DNA from: an uncultured bacterium
Lineage (GTDB): Bacteria > Bacteroidota > Bacteroidia > Chitinophagales > CAIOSU01
Length of the DNA stretch: 9,234 bases
Assembly: GCA_903861055.1 (NCBI GenBank)
Contig: CAIOSU010000194.1
Coordinates: 1 to 9,234, forward strand
Direction of reading: 5' to 3'
In this document: positions 1 through 6,289 of the stretch, piece after piece
How the letters are laid out: the number at the start of each line of letters is the position of its first letter
Position numbering within the stretch: position 1 is the stretch's first letter
Notes under the pieces: generated by a model
What the model was told of the DNA's origin: nothing
Database searches by the model: none
Seen by the model: only the letters and a program-made list of their open reading frames with translations
Made by a program: the position numbers and the translations under genes

Positions 1-912
1 GCGGTAAGTATTTACCACATCCATATTGCTTACTATGATGTCGTAACCACTGCGAAAATTATTTTTTTCATTCACCCCTTCAATGCAATCGTCCTTCGTA
101 CCTCGTACCTCGTACTTCACTTCCACTCCAACCGCACGCTTGCCCTCAACTATTATCTTATCGACAGGGCAATTAAACTCAAACTTCACCCCAACCTCTT
201 GTGCCAATTGGTATAGTGCATTAGTAACGCTGTGCATACCACCCTCGGCTAAGTAAGCGCCAATGTTATGCTCCAAATGTGGAATAATATTGAGGGTTGC
301 TGGCGCTTGGTAAGGGTCGCTGCCATTGTATGTTGCGTAGCGGTTAAATAACTGCACCACGCGCGCATCCTTAAACCAACCCCTATTGGCCCTGTCCACG
401 CTACGGAAGGCATCAAGCTTATGCAGCTTGAGGCTGGTTTTAAGGGCTTTTAAATTGAGGTAAGTACTCCATTGATGCAGCGATGCAAATAGAAAGATAT
501 GTGCCGTAAGGTCATACAGTTCTTTGCTTTTGGCCAAAAAACGCATCACGTTCTCGGCAGGTTCGCCCGTTTGGCGCTGAATTTCTTGGGCAAAATCAGT
601 AGGCTCCTTGTAAGCATTTATAATTGTACCATCGGGGTAAAAGTATTTAGTAATTACAGGCAATTGCTTGTATTGGAAATACTGCCGAGGGTCTTTGCCT
701 GCAAGCACAAACAACTCATCAACCAATTGTGGTAGTGTAAACAACGACGGACCAGCATCAAAACGATAGCCCTTGGCACGTAGCTCGGTTACTTTACCAC
801 CGGGGTAACTGTTAGCCTCAAAAACAGTAACGGCATAGCCCTGCACGGCAAGCCTAATAGCTGCTGCCAACCCCGCCATACCCGAACCAATAATTGCTGC
901 CGTTTGCTGCAT
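1..912 (-). CDS. crtD: Carotenoid desaturase, CrtI/CrtD family (CrtD-like), 3' end cut off
   Basis: A flavin-dependent desaturase that introduces double bonds into a carotenoid chain at the membrane. The frame is open from the ATG at 912 to the window edge, giving the first 304 residues of a family usually near 490-500, so the C-terminal FAD motif lies outside. Seen: the N-terminal dinucleotide-binding fold with GSGMAG (residues 9-14) and the acidic end of its second strand at E32; a PGGK motif (37-40); FDAGPSLFTLP (51-61); KYFYPDGT (89-96); GGMHSVTNAL near 224-233; and DIIVSNMDVVNTYR at the cut end. AGPSLFTLP and KYFYPDGT resemble 1-hydroxycarotenoid 3,4-desaturase (CrtD) more than the Bacteroidota phytoene desaturase, but this assignment is from memory of the families; CrtI remains possible. 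Odd: residues about 266-289, between the GVEV strand and the VVSN-type motif, look like an insertion, and part of it is written by a heptamer repeat (90-117). The start is supported by a TAATTTTG box five bases upstream. Confidence 0.88.
   Translation of the reverse strand, partial: MQQTAAIIGSGMAGLAAAIRLAVQGYAVTVFEANSYPGGKVTELRAKGYRFDAGPSLFTLPQLVDELFVLAGKDPRQYFQYKQLPVITKYFYPDGTIINAYKEPTDFAQEIQRQTGEPAENVMRFLAKSKELYDLTAHIFLFASLHQWSTYLNLKALKTSLKLHKLDAFRSVDRANRGWFKDARVVQLFNRYATYNGSDPYQAPATLNIIPHLEHNIGAYLAEGGMHSVTNALYQLAQEVGVKFEFNCPVDKIIVEGKRAVGVEVKYEVRGTKDDCIEGVNEKNNFRSGYDIIVSNMDVVNTYR
90..117. repeat. Heptamer array (4 units) inside the desaturase reading frame
   Basis: On the plus strand the four consecutive units are CGTCCTT, CGTACCT, CGTACCT and CGTACTT, a period of exactly 7. 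Read on the coding (minus) strand it encodes residues 266-275 (KYEVRGTKDD). The same unit type occurs in non-coding DNA at 1994-2028, 6159-6186 and 9163-9190, so this is a dispersed repeat that lies within a gene. 28 is not a multiple of 3, so neighbouring bases must make up the frame. Confidence 0.85.
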
Positions 913-917
913 AGATG

Positions 918-925
918 CAAAATTA
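918..925 (-). promoter_or_regulatory. Bacteroidota -7 box of the desaturase gene, leaderless spacing
   Basis: On the minus strand the box reads TAATTTTG, an exact match to the Bacteroidota -7 consensus TAnnTTTG, followed by CATCT and then the ATG at 912. With the box this close, transcription should begin at or next to the ATG, so the mRNA would be leaderless or almost so. No TTG is found at the expected -33 spacing (about 19 bases); the closest TTG is 10 bases away, which lowers the confidence. Confidence 0.5.
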
Positions 926-1002
926 CGTTTTGTAACAATGGGGTGGTGTAAATGTTTTGGCACTACCACAAACTGTTTTAGTGATTCGGGAAACTTGTCC
1001 TC

Positions 1003-1169
1003 GCTTCCAGCTAGGATAGCATAACCGAGAGCTTCCAGCTCTCAACGCAATGCAAGTTGTGTTTCGGTTGAGCCGGAGGCTAAGGGTTTACACATCCTTG
1101 CTAAAAGCGACGACGAGTGCAGATGTTTGTTTATGCATAGTCTCTGCCCTGCTTGCCCTAGCTGGAAGC
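1003..1169. repeat. 167-bp hairpin-rich element bounded by 13-bp inverted repeats
   Basis: The ends are perfect inverted repeats: GCTTCCAGCTAGG at 1003-1015 and its complement at 1157-1169. The first ten bases of the repeat occur again at 1031-1040, inside a perfect hairpin (GAGAGCT, loop TCC, AGCTCTC; 1027-1043). Further short stems are AACCGA/TCGGTT (1023-1028 with 1064-1069), AGCC/GGCT around 1071-1081, and GCAGA/TCTGC (1119-1123 with 1143-1147). No open frame of useful length was found. It lies between two minus-strand genes, so it would be transcribed if 1194-1760 reads through, and could end that transcript. It looks like a MITE-type element, but no target-site duplication is evident at the flanks. 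Confidence 0.6.
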
Positions 1170-1193
1170 AAGAAAGAGTGGGCTGGAGCATTG

Positions 1194-1760
1194 TTAGGAA
1201 ATTGGATTGCCTGATTGTTTAACTATTTTTTTGTTGAGCAAATCAACTAGATATTGAGCCTCGGCTTCGTCGAGTGCTAGTCCAAATGAATAGGTTTTAA
1301 ATCCGTAATCAAACTTAATTCTGCCCGGTCCTAAGCCGTAAATGGCCATGCGACTCCCTCCAAACAAGCTATCATCTATATGTTGTATCCTAAAATTGGT
1401 CACCGAACTGGCATTCAATCTCTTTTTGATACCAATATTGAAAACAGTTTTTTCAAAAACAACCTCCCCTTGGCTGGCCATCAATTTTTCTTTGCCAAAG
1501 TAACCCCAAAGTATCGTGGTCATTATAAAAAGTCCACCCGCTGTCCATGCACACAACCAGAATACCAAAAACATCAATGGGCCTACAACACCAGTTGCTC
1601 CGCTAAAAATACCTAAAGTACCAAGTACCATTATTGCCCCAAATGCCCAGCCAAATAGCCAAAAGGTTCCGAAAATCAATACGAACCAATTCTTTTTAGA
1701 CGGCACTTCAACCATGATACCGTTGCCGGAATCTTCCACTTTTGCCTTTCCGTTATTCAT
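1194..1760 (-). CDS. Hypothetical membrane protein, two N-terminal helices and a C-terminal soluble domain
   Basis: 188 residues, not recognised as a named family. A short polar N-terminus (1-23) is followed by two hydrophobic segments at about 24-52 and 60-88, forming a hairpin in the membrane. A soluble domain of about 100 residues follows (89-188), rich in alternating hydrophobic and polar residues, suggesting a beta sheet closed by a helix. The stretch IKFDYGFKTYSFGLALDEAEA (148-168) followed by a leucine-rich helix (LVDLLNKKI) recalls small PH-like domains fused to membrane anchors; this is an inference from pattern only. The start is the first ATG of the frame. The stop is TAA at 1194-1196. 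It is transcribed away from lpxD and toward the desaturase, separated from it by the 167-bp inverted-repeat element. No convincing promoter box was found upstream. Confidence 0.8.
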   Translation of the reverse strand: MNNGKAKVEDSGNGIMVEVPSKKNWFVLIFGTFWLFGWAFGAIMVLGTLGIFSGATGVVGPLMFLVFWLCAWTAGGLFIMTTILWGYFGKEKLMASQGEVVFEKTVFNIGIKKRLNASSVTNFRIQHIDDSLFGGSRMAIYGLGPGRIKFDYGFKTYSFGLALDEAEAQYLVDLLNKKIVKQSGNPIS

Positions 1761-1993
1761 AAATAACCCTTTGTTTAGTCCAAAATGTATTGTTGCAATT
1801 TAAGTGATTTTAATTCTAAAGCGGGCAAATTTTCAGACCAAGGCACACATAAAAATCACCAGAGCGCAGGGGCTGTTTACTTTAAAAGTGCCAATTATTT
1901 AAAGTGGGTTTTATTGATTTAGGTGTTACGATTGTTAATGCTGAAGATTAAATGCAAGGATTAGAGCAGTCTATTTAGTTGTTTTAACAAACT

Positions 1994-2028
1994 CGCAACC
2001 CTTAACTCGCAACTCGTAACTCCTAACT
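1994..2028. repeat. Heptamer array, CGTAACT-type, 5 units
   Basis: Five units with period 7: CGCAACC, CTTAACT, CGCAACT, CGTAACT and CCTAACT. In this phase they match the same CGTAnnT pattern as the arrays at 90, 6159 and 9163, so the four arrays appear to be variants of one family. Five bases separate it from the next array. Confidence 0.8.
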
Positions 2029-2033
2029 AAAAT

Positions 2034-2061
2034 CCATCGTCCATGGACTATGGACCATCGA
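2034..2061. repeat. Heptamer array, CSATnGT-type (reverse orientation), 4 units
   Basis: Four units with period 7 on the plus strand: CCATCGT, CCATGGA, CTATGGA and CCATCGA. Read on the minus strand the units become CGATGGT, CCATAGT, CCATGGA and CGATGG, matching the family of the array at 9122-9149 in opposite orientation. It contains the palindrome GTCCATGGAC (2039-2048). It ends 10 bases before the lpxD -7 box and so covers the -35 region. It also creates an in-frame ATG at 2043 that is probably not used. Confidence 0.8.
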
Positions 2062-2071
2062 CTAAAAAAAC

Positions 2072-2079
2072 TACCTTTA
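2072..2079 (+). promoter_or_regulatory. Candidate -7 box of the lipid A operon
   Basis: TACCTTTA matches TAnnTTTG at all but the last base and is followed by CACCC and the lpxD ATG at 2085, the same five-base spacing as for the desaturase gene. At the -33 position (19-base spacer) stands ATG rather than TTG. A start of transcription near 2085 would exclude translation from the ATG at 2043. Confidence 0.45.
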
Positions 2080-2084
2080 CACCC

Positions 2085-3137
2085 ATGCAAATTAACGCAC
2101 AGGAACTCGCTGGCTGGCTCAATGGTACCGTTGATGGCGATCCCAATATTATCGTAAACAACCTTGCCAAAATAGAGGAAGCCAAATCGGGCGATTTGAG
2201 CTTTATTGCCAACCCCAAGTACATACACTTTGCCAGCAAAACGGGCGCTTCGGTGCTGATTGTGGGTAATGACTTTGCTAGCAATGATCAAGTAAAAGCC
2301 ACGCTGGTAAGGGTAGCCGACCCATATGCGGCCTTTGCGCAATTGCTAGAGAAATACGCCAGCATGACGGCCAACGTGCAAGAGAGCAAAATAGAGCAAC
2401 CGTGCTTTATTGCCGACACCGCCAAAGTAGGTAGTGAGGTATATATTGGTGCCCATAGCTACATTGCGGAGGGCGCTGTGATTGGCAATAATGTAAAAAT
2501 TTACCCTGGTTGCTATATTGGAGCAAATGTTGAAATAGGGGAGGGTAGTACGCTGTATCCCAGTGTGATAGTGTACCACAATTGCAGCATTGGTAAAAGG
2601 GTAATGATACATGCAGGTGCGGTTATCGGTTCCGATGGTTTTGGCTTTGCGCCGCAACCCGATGGTAGTTTTAAAAAGGTGCCCCAAACCGGAAATGTAG
2701 TGATAGAGGATGATGTAGAGATAGGTGCCAACACGGTTATTGACCGTGCTACGCTGGGTTCAACCTTCATTCGCAATGGCGTGAAATTGGATAATTTGAT
2801 ACAAGTAGCCCACAATGTAGAGATAGGCGAGCATACCGTTATAGCCTCACAATCGGGCATATCGGGTAGTACTAAGTTGGGCAAGCACGTTATGGTGGGC
2901 GGCCAAGTGGGTTTTGCAGGCCATTTAACCATTGCCGATGGCACTAAATTTCAAGCGCAAACAGGTGTGGCACAATCAATTAAAACACCAAATGGCGCAT
3001 ATGCTGGAAGTCCGGCGCACGATTACAACAAGCAGATAAAAACTTTCATAACTTTACGCAACTTGCCGGAAATGGAACGCCGGCTTAGAGAGCTGGAAAA
3101 CAAACTGGCTGCACTGACGAAACCTGCTGATGAATGA
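2085..3137 (+). CDS. lpxD: UDP-3-O-(3-hydroxyacyl)glucosamine N-acyltransferase LpxD
   Basis: Third enzyme of lipid A synthesis: it transfers a 3-hydroxyacyl chain from ACP to the 2-amino group of UDP-3-O-acyl-glucosamine in the cytoplasm, as a trimer. The protein is 350 residues (E. coli LpxD 341). Residues 1 to about 100 form the N-terminal uridine-binding domain (DLSFIANPKY at 37-46). Left-handed beta-helix hexapeptide repeats then run to about 300 (for example IGANVEIGEG, IEDDVEIGAN). The catalytic His is H243 in QVAHNVEIG. A charged C-terminal helix (RNLPEMERRLRELENKLAAL) closes the protein. An in-frame ATG exists at 2043, but the 14 extra residues are written by a heptamer repeat and do not resemble the family, and the promoter box lies between the two ATGs, so 2085 is preferred. 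The stop overlaps the next start (ATGA), indicating translational coupling. Confidence 0.96.
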   Translation: MQINAQELAGWLNGTVDGDPNIIVNNLAKIEEAKSGDLSFIANPKYIHFASKTGASVLIVGNDFASNDQVKATLVRVADPYAAFAQLLEKYASMTANVQESKIEQPCFIADTAKVGSEVYIGAHSYIAEGAVIGNNVKIYPGCYIGANVEIGEGSTLYPSVIVYHNCSIGKRVMIHAGAVIGSDGFGFAPQPDGSFKKVPQTGNVVIEDDVEIGANTVIDRATLGSTFIRNGVKLDNLIQVAHNVEIGEHTVIASQSGISGSTKLGKHVMVGGQVGFAGHLTIADGTKFQAQTGVAQSIKTPNGAYAGSPAHDYNKQIKTFITLRNLPEMERRLRELENKLAALTKPADE

Positions 3138-4534
3138 ACGATAAGCAACAGACCATAAAACAACCTGTAAGCCTTTCAGGCATTGGGTTGCATACCGGCC
3201 AACAAGTTACCGTAACCTTTAAACCCGCCGCCCCAAATCATGGTATCCGTTTTCAGCGGATAGATTTGCCGGAGCAACCTACCATAAATGCTGATGCCGA
3301 CTTGGTGGTGGATACTAGCCGTGGCACTACGCTTGAGCAAAACGGTGGCAGGGTATCAACTATTGAGCACCTTTTGGCGGCTTTGGTGGGGCTGCAAATT
3401 GATAATGTACTGGTGCAAATGGATGGTGTGGAAGCCCCGATATTGGACGGTAGCGCTATGCCTTACATCAAAACATTGCATGAGGCCGGCATCGAAACAC
3501 AAGATTCGCCCCGAAACTATTTTGTGCTGGATACCATATTGGAATTCAAAGACCCCAAAAACCAAGTAGAGATAGTAGCAGTTCCTGATAACGGTTATCG
3601 TTTGACAGTGATGATTGATTACAACTCGAAGGTGCTGGGAACGCAGCATGCGCATTTAGATAAGGTAGAAGACTTTGAAGAATACGCTAGCGGAGCCCGT
3701 ACTTTTTGCTTTTTACACGAGATAGAGTATTTAGTGCAGCAAGATTTGATAAAAGGCGGCGATTTAAGCAACGCCATAGTGGTGGTTGATAGGGACGTAA
3801 CCGAAGCGGAACTTGACAAGCTTAGTGCTGTGCTAAACAAGCCCAAAGTAAGGGTTGAAAAAACGGGTATATTAAGCAACATTGAGCTTCGTCACGAAAA
3901 CGAACCTGCGCGCCATAAGCTGCTGGATTTGCTAGGCGATTTGGCCTTAGTGGGTCGCCCTATAAAGGGCAGGATAGTTGCCAACCGCCCCGGCCACGCC
4001 AGCAATGTGCAGATGGCCAAGATTATTAAGGCATATATTAAAGAGAATCGTAACAAGGAAGATATACCTAAATACGACCCGACTAAAACACCTGTTTACG
4101 ATATTAAGCAAATAGAAAGAATATTGCCTCACAAATATCCGTTTTTGCTAGTGGATAAAATTGTGGAAATGAGCGATAAGCATGTGGTGGGTATTAAGAA
4201 TGTTACCTTCAACGAGCCGTTTTTCCAAGGGCACTTTCCCGGAAACCCCGTAATGCCAGGTGTTTTGCAGTTGGAGGCTTTGGCGCAAGCGGGTGGTATA
4301 TTAGCTTTGAGTACGGTGAGTGACCCAGAAAACTATGATACTTATTTCTTGAAAATTGACCAGGCACGCTTTAAAAATAAAGTTGGCCCTGGCGACACAC
4401 TGATACTGAAAATGGAACTGATCAGCCCAATTCGTCGCGGAATTTGCGAAATGAAAGGTACTGCCTATATTGGCGATAAAATAGCATCTGAAGCGATATT
4501 AATGGCCCGGATCATGCGGAGGGAGCAACCATGA
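3134..4534 (+). CDS. lpxC-fabZ: Bifunctional LpxC deacetylase / FabZ dehydratase fusion
   Basis: One 466-residue chain with two enzymes. Residues 1 to about 305 are LpxC, the zinc deacetylase that removes acetate from UDP-3-O-acyl-GlcNAc, the committed step of lipid A synthesis. E78 and H79 lie in the STIEHLLAAL motif. H261 and D265 lie in ARHKLLDLLGDL, with D269 following. H288 is in RPGHAS. All match the E. coli zinc and catalytic residues. Residues about 318-466 are FabZ, the 3-hydroxyacyl-ACP dehydratase: the LPHKYPFLLVD motif (331-341), H367 in GHFPGNPVMPG, and E381 as the catalytic acid. The linker is short and charged (302-318). This fusion is characteristic of Bacteroidota and some neighbours. 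FabZ uses the same 3-hydroxyacyl-ACP that LpxA and LpxD consume, so tying its amount to LpxC may balance phospholipid and lipid A supply. It overlaps both neighbours by four bases (ATGA). Confidence 0.97.
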   Translation: MNDKQQTIKQPVSLSGIGLHTGQQVTVTFKPAAPNHGIRFQRIDLPEQPTINADADLVVDTSRGTTLEQNGGRVSTIEHLLAALVGLQIDNVLVQMDGVEAPILDGSAMPYIKTLHEAGIETQDSPRNYFVLDTILEFKDPKNQVEIVAVPDNGYRLTVMIDYNSKVLGTQHAHLDKVEDFEEYASGARTFCFLHEIEYLVQQDLIKGGDLSNAIVVVDRDVTEAELDKLSAVLNKPKVRVEKTGILSNIELRHENEPARHKLLDLLGDLALVGRPIKGRIVANRPGHASNVQMAKIIKAYIKENRNKEDIPKYDPTKTPVYDIKQIERILPHKYPFLLVDKIVEMSDKHVVGIKNVTFNEPFFQGHFPGNPVMPGVLQLEALAQAGGILALSTVSDPENYDTYFLKIDQARFKNKVGPGDTLILKMELISPIRRGICEMKGTAYIGDKIASEAILMARIMRREQP

Positions 4535-5328
4535 ATCAACCGTTAGCATATATACACCCATCGGCGCAGATTGCGGACAATGTGGTAATTGAACCGTTTA
4601 CTACCATCCACAAAGATGTGCAGATAGGTGAAGGTACTTGGATAGGCTCTAACGTGACCATCATGGAAGGCGCTCGAATCGGTAAAAATTGCAAGATTTT
4701 TCCAGGGGCGGTTATTTCGGCTGTACCGCAAGACCTTAAGTTCCGTGGCGAATCGTCGGTAGTAGAAATTGGCGATAATGTAATTATTCGCGAATGCGTA
4801 ACCATTAACCGTGGCACGCAGCATACCAACAAAACCGTTATAGGCAACAATTGCCTTTTAATGGCTTACGTGCACATTGCCCACGACTGCTACATTGGTA
4901 ACAATGTGGTGCTGGCCAATTGTGTAAACCTTGCTGGCCATATTGAGATTGATGATTATGCCATTATTGGTGGCATGAGTGCTATTCATCAGTTTGTGAA
5001 AATCGGTGCTCATGCATTCCTATCCGGTGGTGCATTGGTAGGTAAAGATATACCGCCTTACGTTAAGGCTGGTCGTTTCCCGCTAAGCTACGTGGGTGTA
5101 AATTCAGTAGGCCTTCGCCGCCGTGGCTACACCACCGAGCAAATCAACCACATACTCGATATTTATCGCATTTTGTTTGTGCAGCACAGCAACGTGAGTA
5201 TTGCCCTCAACATTATTGAGGCGCAGGTGCCAGCAACACCCGAGCGTGACCATATTATTAGCTTTATTCGCGATTCGGTGCGTGGTATTATGAAAGGATT
5301 CCGTCAGCGTAGTGGCAATGATAGTTAA
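4531..5328 (+). CDS. lpxA: UDP-N-acetylglucosamine O-acyltransferase LpxA
   Basis: First enzyme of lipid A synthesis: reversible transfer of a 3-hydroxyacyl chain from ACP to the 3-OH of UDP-GlcNAc in the cytoplasm. It has 265 residues (E. coli 262). Hexapeptide repeats run from residue 6 to about 185 (IADNVVIEP, IGEGTWIGS, IGNNVVLAN), followed by an all-helical C-terminal domain (GLRRRGYTTEQINHI onward). H118 in HIAHDC aligns with catalytic H125 of E. coli. HQFVKIGAH (153-161) and G166 align with the region that sets acyl length; G166 takes the place of E. coli G173, the small residue that leaves room for a long chain. A long hydroxyacyl donor is therefore likely, by inference. The start overlaps the end of lpxC-fabZ (ATGA), and the 3' end overlaps the ABC ATPase gene by 11 bases. 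Confidence 0.96.
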   Translation: MNQPLAYIHPSAQIADNVVIEPFTTIHKDVQIGEGTWIGSNVTIMEGARIGKNCKIFPGAVISAVPQDLKFRGESSVVEIGDNVIIRECVTINRGTQHTNKTVIGNNCLLMAYVHIAHDCYIGNNVVLANCVNLAGHIEIDDYAIIGGMSAIHQFVKIGAHAFLSGGALVGKDIPPYVKAGRFPLSYVGVNSVGLRRRGYTTEQINHILDIYRILFVQHSNVSIALNIIEAQVPATPERDHIISFIRDSVRGIMKGFRQRSGNDS

Positions 5329-5935
5329 GCTCGACAAAGTTCGTAAACGCTTTGAGCACGAGTGGGTTATTAAAGACCTCACCCATACCTTTACCAGCGG
5401 CAAGGCATATGCTATACTAGGCCCAAACGGCTCGGGCAAAAGTACCCTGATGCAGCTTATTTCGGGGGCGGTTTCGCCATCTGTCGGCACTATCTCATAT
5501 TCCTTAGGCAATAAGAATATCCCTGTCGAAAACATCTTTCGCCAAGTAAGTTATTCTGGGCCTTACATTCAGTTGGTAGAGGAAATGACCCTGATGGAGC
5601 ATATTCGTTTCCATAAGCAGTTTAAGCCCTTCCGCCAAAATTTGCACGAAAATGACATATTGGCACTAACAGGGCTTTCGCACCATGCCGACCGACAAGT
5701 AAGAAATTTTTCTTCGGGCATGAAACAGCGTGTTAAGCTCGCCCTTAGTATATTATCAGATACCCCAATTTTATTGCTTGATGAGCCTGCCACTAACCTT
5801 GATGATGCAGGCCTTAACTGGTATCTCAATCTACTGGCTGAACACCGCCCAAGTCGTCTCGTTATTGTAAGTTCTAACCGCCCCGAAGAATATAGCTTCT
5901 GCGATGAGCAATTGAGTATATTGGATTATAAGTAG
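5318..5935 (+). CDS. ABC transporter ATP-binding protein, no permease in view
   Basis: 205 residues from the ATG at 5318; a GTG two codons earlier (5312) is an alternative. A single nucleotide-binding domain: Walker A GPNGSGKST (35-43), signature FSSGMKQR (131-138) and Walker B ILLLDEP with D155 and E156. Two other motifs differ from the consensus. At the Q-loop (VSYSGPY) the usual Gln aligns with P82, and at the H-loop (IVSSNRPEEY) the switch His is replaced by N187. CcmA-like ATPases can also lack the Q-loop Gln, so the closest group may be the CcmA/ABC-2 export type; I cannot name the substrate. No membrane partner lies next to it. The 11-base overlap with lpxA suggests co-expression with lipid A synthesis, hence a possible role at the envelope. 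The protein ends soon after the H-loop, shorter than many ABC ATPases. Confidence 0.9.
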   Translation: MIVKLDKVRKRFEHEWVIKDLTHTFTSGKAYAILGPNGSGKSTLMQLISGAVSPSVGTISYSLGNKNIPVENIFRQVSYSGPYIQLVEEMTLMEHIRFHKQFKPFRQNLHENDILALTGLSHHADRQVRNFSSGMKQRVKLALSILSDTPILLLDEPATNLDDAGLNWYLNLLAEHRPSRLVIVSSNRPEEYSFCDEQLSILDYK

Positions 5936-5966
5936 TTCTATTAAGCATGTAAAACTCGCATTTTGT

Positions 5967-6012
5967 GCCGAGGGCGATGCCCCCGGCTATTAGTATTAAG
6001 CCCCATTGGGGC
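5967..6012. repeat. REP-like pair of GC-rich palindromes
   Basis: First hairpin, 5967-5987: GCCGAGGGC, loop GAT, GCCCCCGGC; nine base pairs with one A-C mismatch. Second, 6000-6012: GCCCCATTGGGGC, a near-perfect 13-base palindrome. The two are 12 bases apart in an otherwise AT-rich gap, the layout of REP/BIME elements. It begins 32 bases after the ABC ATPase stop and could protect or shorten the operon's mRNA 3' end. Only one copy is in the window. Confidence 0.55.
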
Positions 6013-6158
6013 GTTTACGTATTGTGGCTAACCTCAGAGCGGCTAAATACTTTTAGGATATGGCCCATCCCTGAGTGAATTACAAACCGTTAGGATTTAT
6101 TGGAGTGTGAGTTTCAGCATTGGTTTTCGCGAAGATGGATAGTATAATTTTAGGAAAT

Positions 6159-6186
6159 CGTAAATCGTACCTCGTAAATCGTAAAT
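6159..6186. repeat. Heptamer array, CGTAAAT-type, 4 units
   Basis: Four units with period 7: CGTAAAT, CGTACCT, CGTAAAT and CGTAAAT. One CGTACCT unit is identical to those inside the desaturase gene. The array ends 11 bases before the candidate lon promoter. Confidence 0.85.
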
Positions 6187-6197
6187 CAAAAAATGCC

Positions 6198-6225
6198 TTG
6201 GCACAATACTTGAATAATACCTTTT
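6198..6225 (+). promoter_or_regulatory. Candidate lon promoter
   Basis: TTG at 6198-6200, a 17-base spacer and TACCTTTT at 6218-6225 fit the Bacteroidota form TTG-N17-23-TAnnTTTG with one mismatch. The same bases also contain TGGCACaatacTTGA (6199-6213), close to the sigma-54 consensus (TGGCAC-N5-TTGC) except that the -12 C is A. Either would start transcription near 6225-6232, leaving a leader of about 160 bases before lon. Which sigma factor is used cannot be decided from sequence. Confidence 0.4.
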
Positions 6226-6246
6226 TAATGCGCTTGCGTGACAAGT

Positions 6247-6289
6247 TGACGGAAAAGAGCAAAACAATTATTAGTTTGTTTGTCCGTCA
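6247..6289 (+). promoter_or_regulatory. Inverted repeat in the lon leader
   Basis: TGACGGA (6247-6253) and TCCGTCA (6283-6289) form a perfect seven-base stem. The intervening bases contain a weaker AAACAA/TTGTTT stem. No U-run follows, so this is not a terminator. It may be a leader RNA structure or an operator. Confidence 0.35.

Larger units (their letters stand above)
1761..2084. other. Divergent intergenic region carrying two heptamer arrays
   Basis: 324 bases between the start of the membrane-protein gene (minus) and lpxD (plus). The first 230 bases are AT-rich with no gene, tRNA or clear hairpin that I can support. The last 95 bases hold two adjacent heptamer arrays (1994-2028, 2034-2061) and the lpxD promoter box at 2072-2079. 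Confidence 0.6.

Noticed and set aside
499..735. 78-codon plus-strand frame
   Set aside because: Lies entirely antisense to the carotenoid desaturase, which has clear family motifs; no independent support.
1761..1800. Promoter TACATTTT for the membrane-protein gene (minus strand)
   Set aside because: The last consensus base is missing and there is no TTG at the -33 spacing, so it is not better than background in AT-rich DNA.
2043..2084. Longer LpxD start at the ATG at 2043
   Set aside because: The 14 added residues come from the heptamer array, lie upstream of the -7 box and do not resemble LpxD N-termini.
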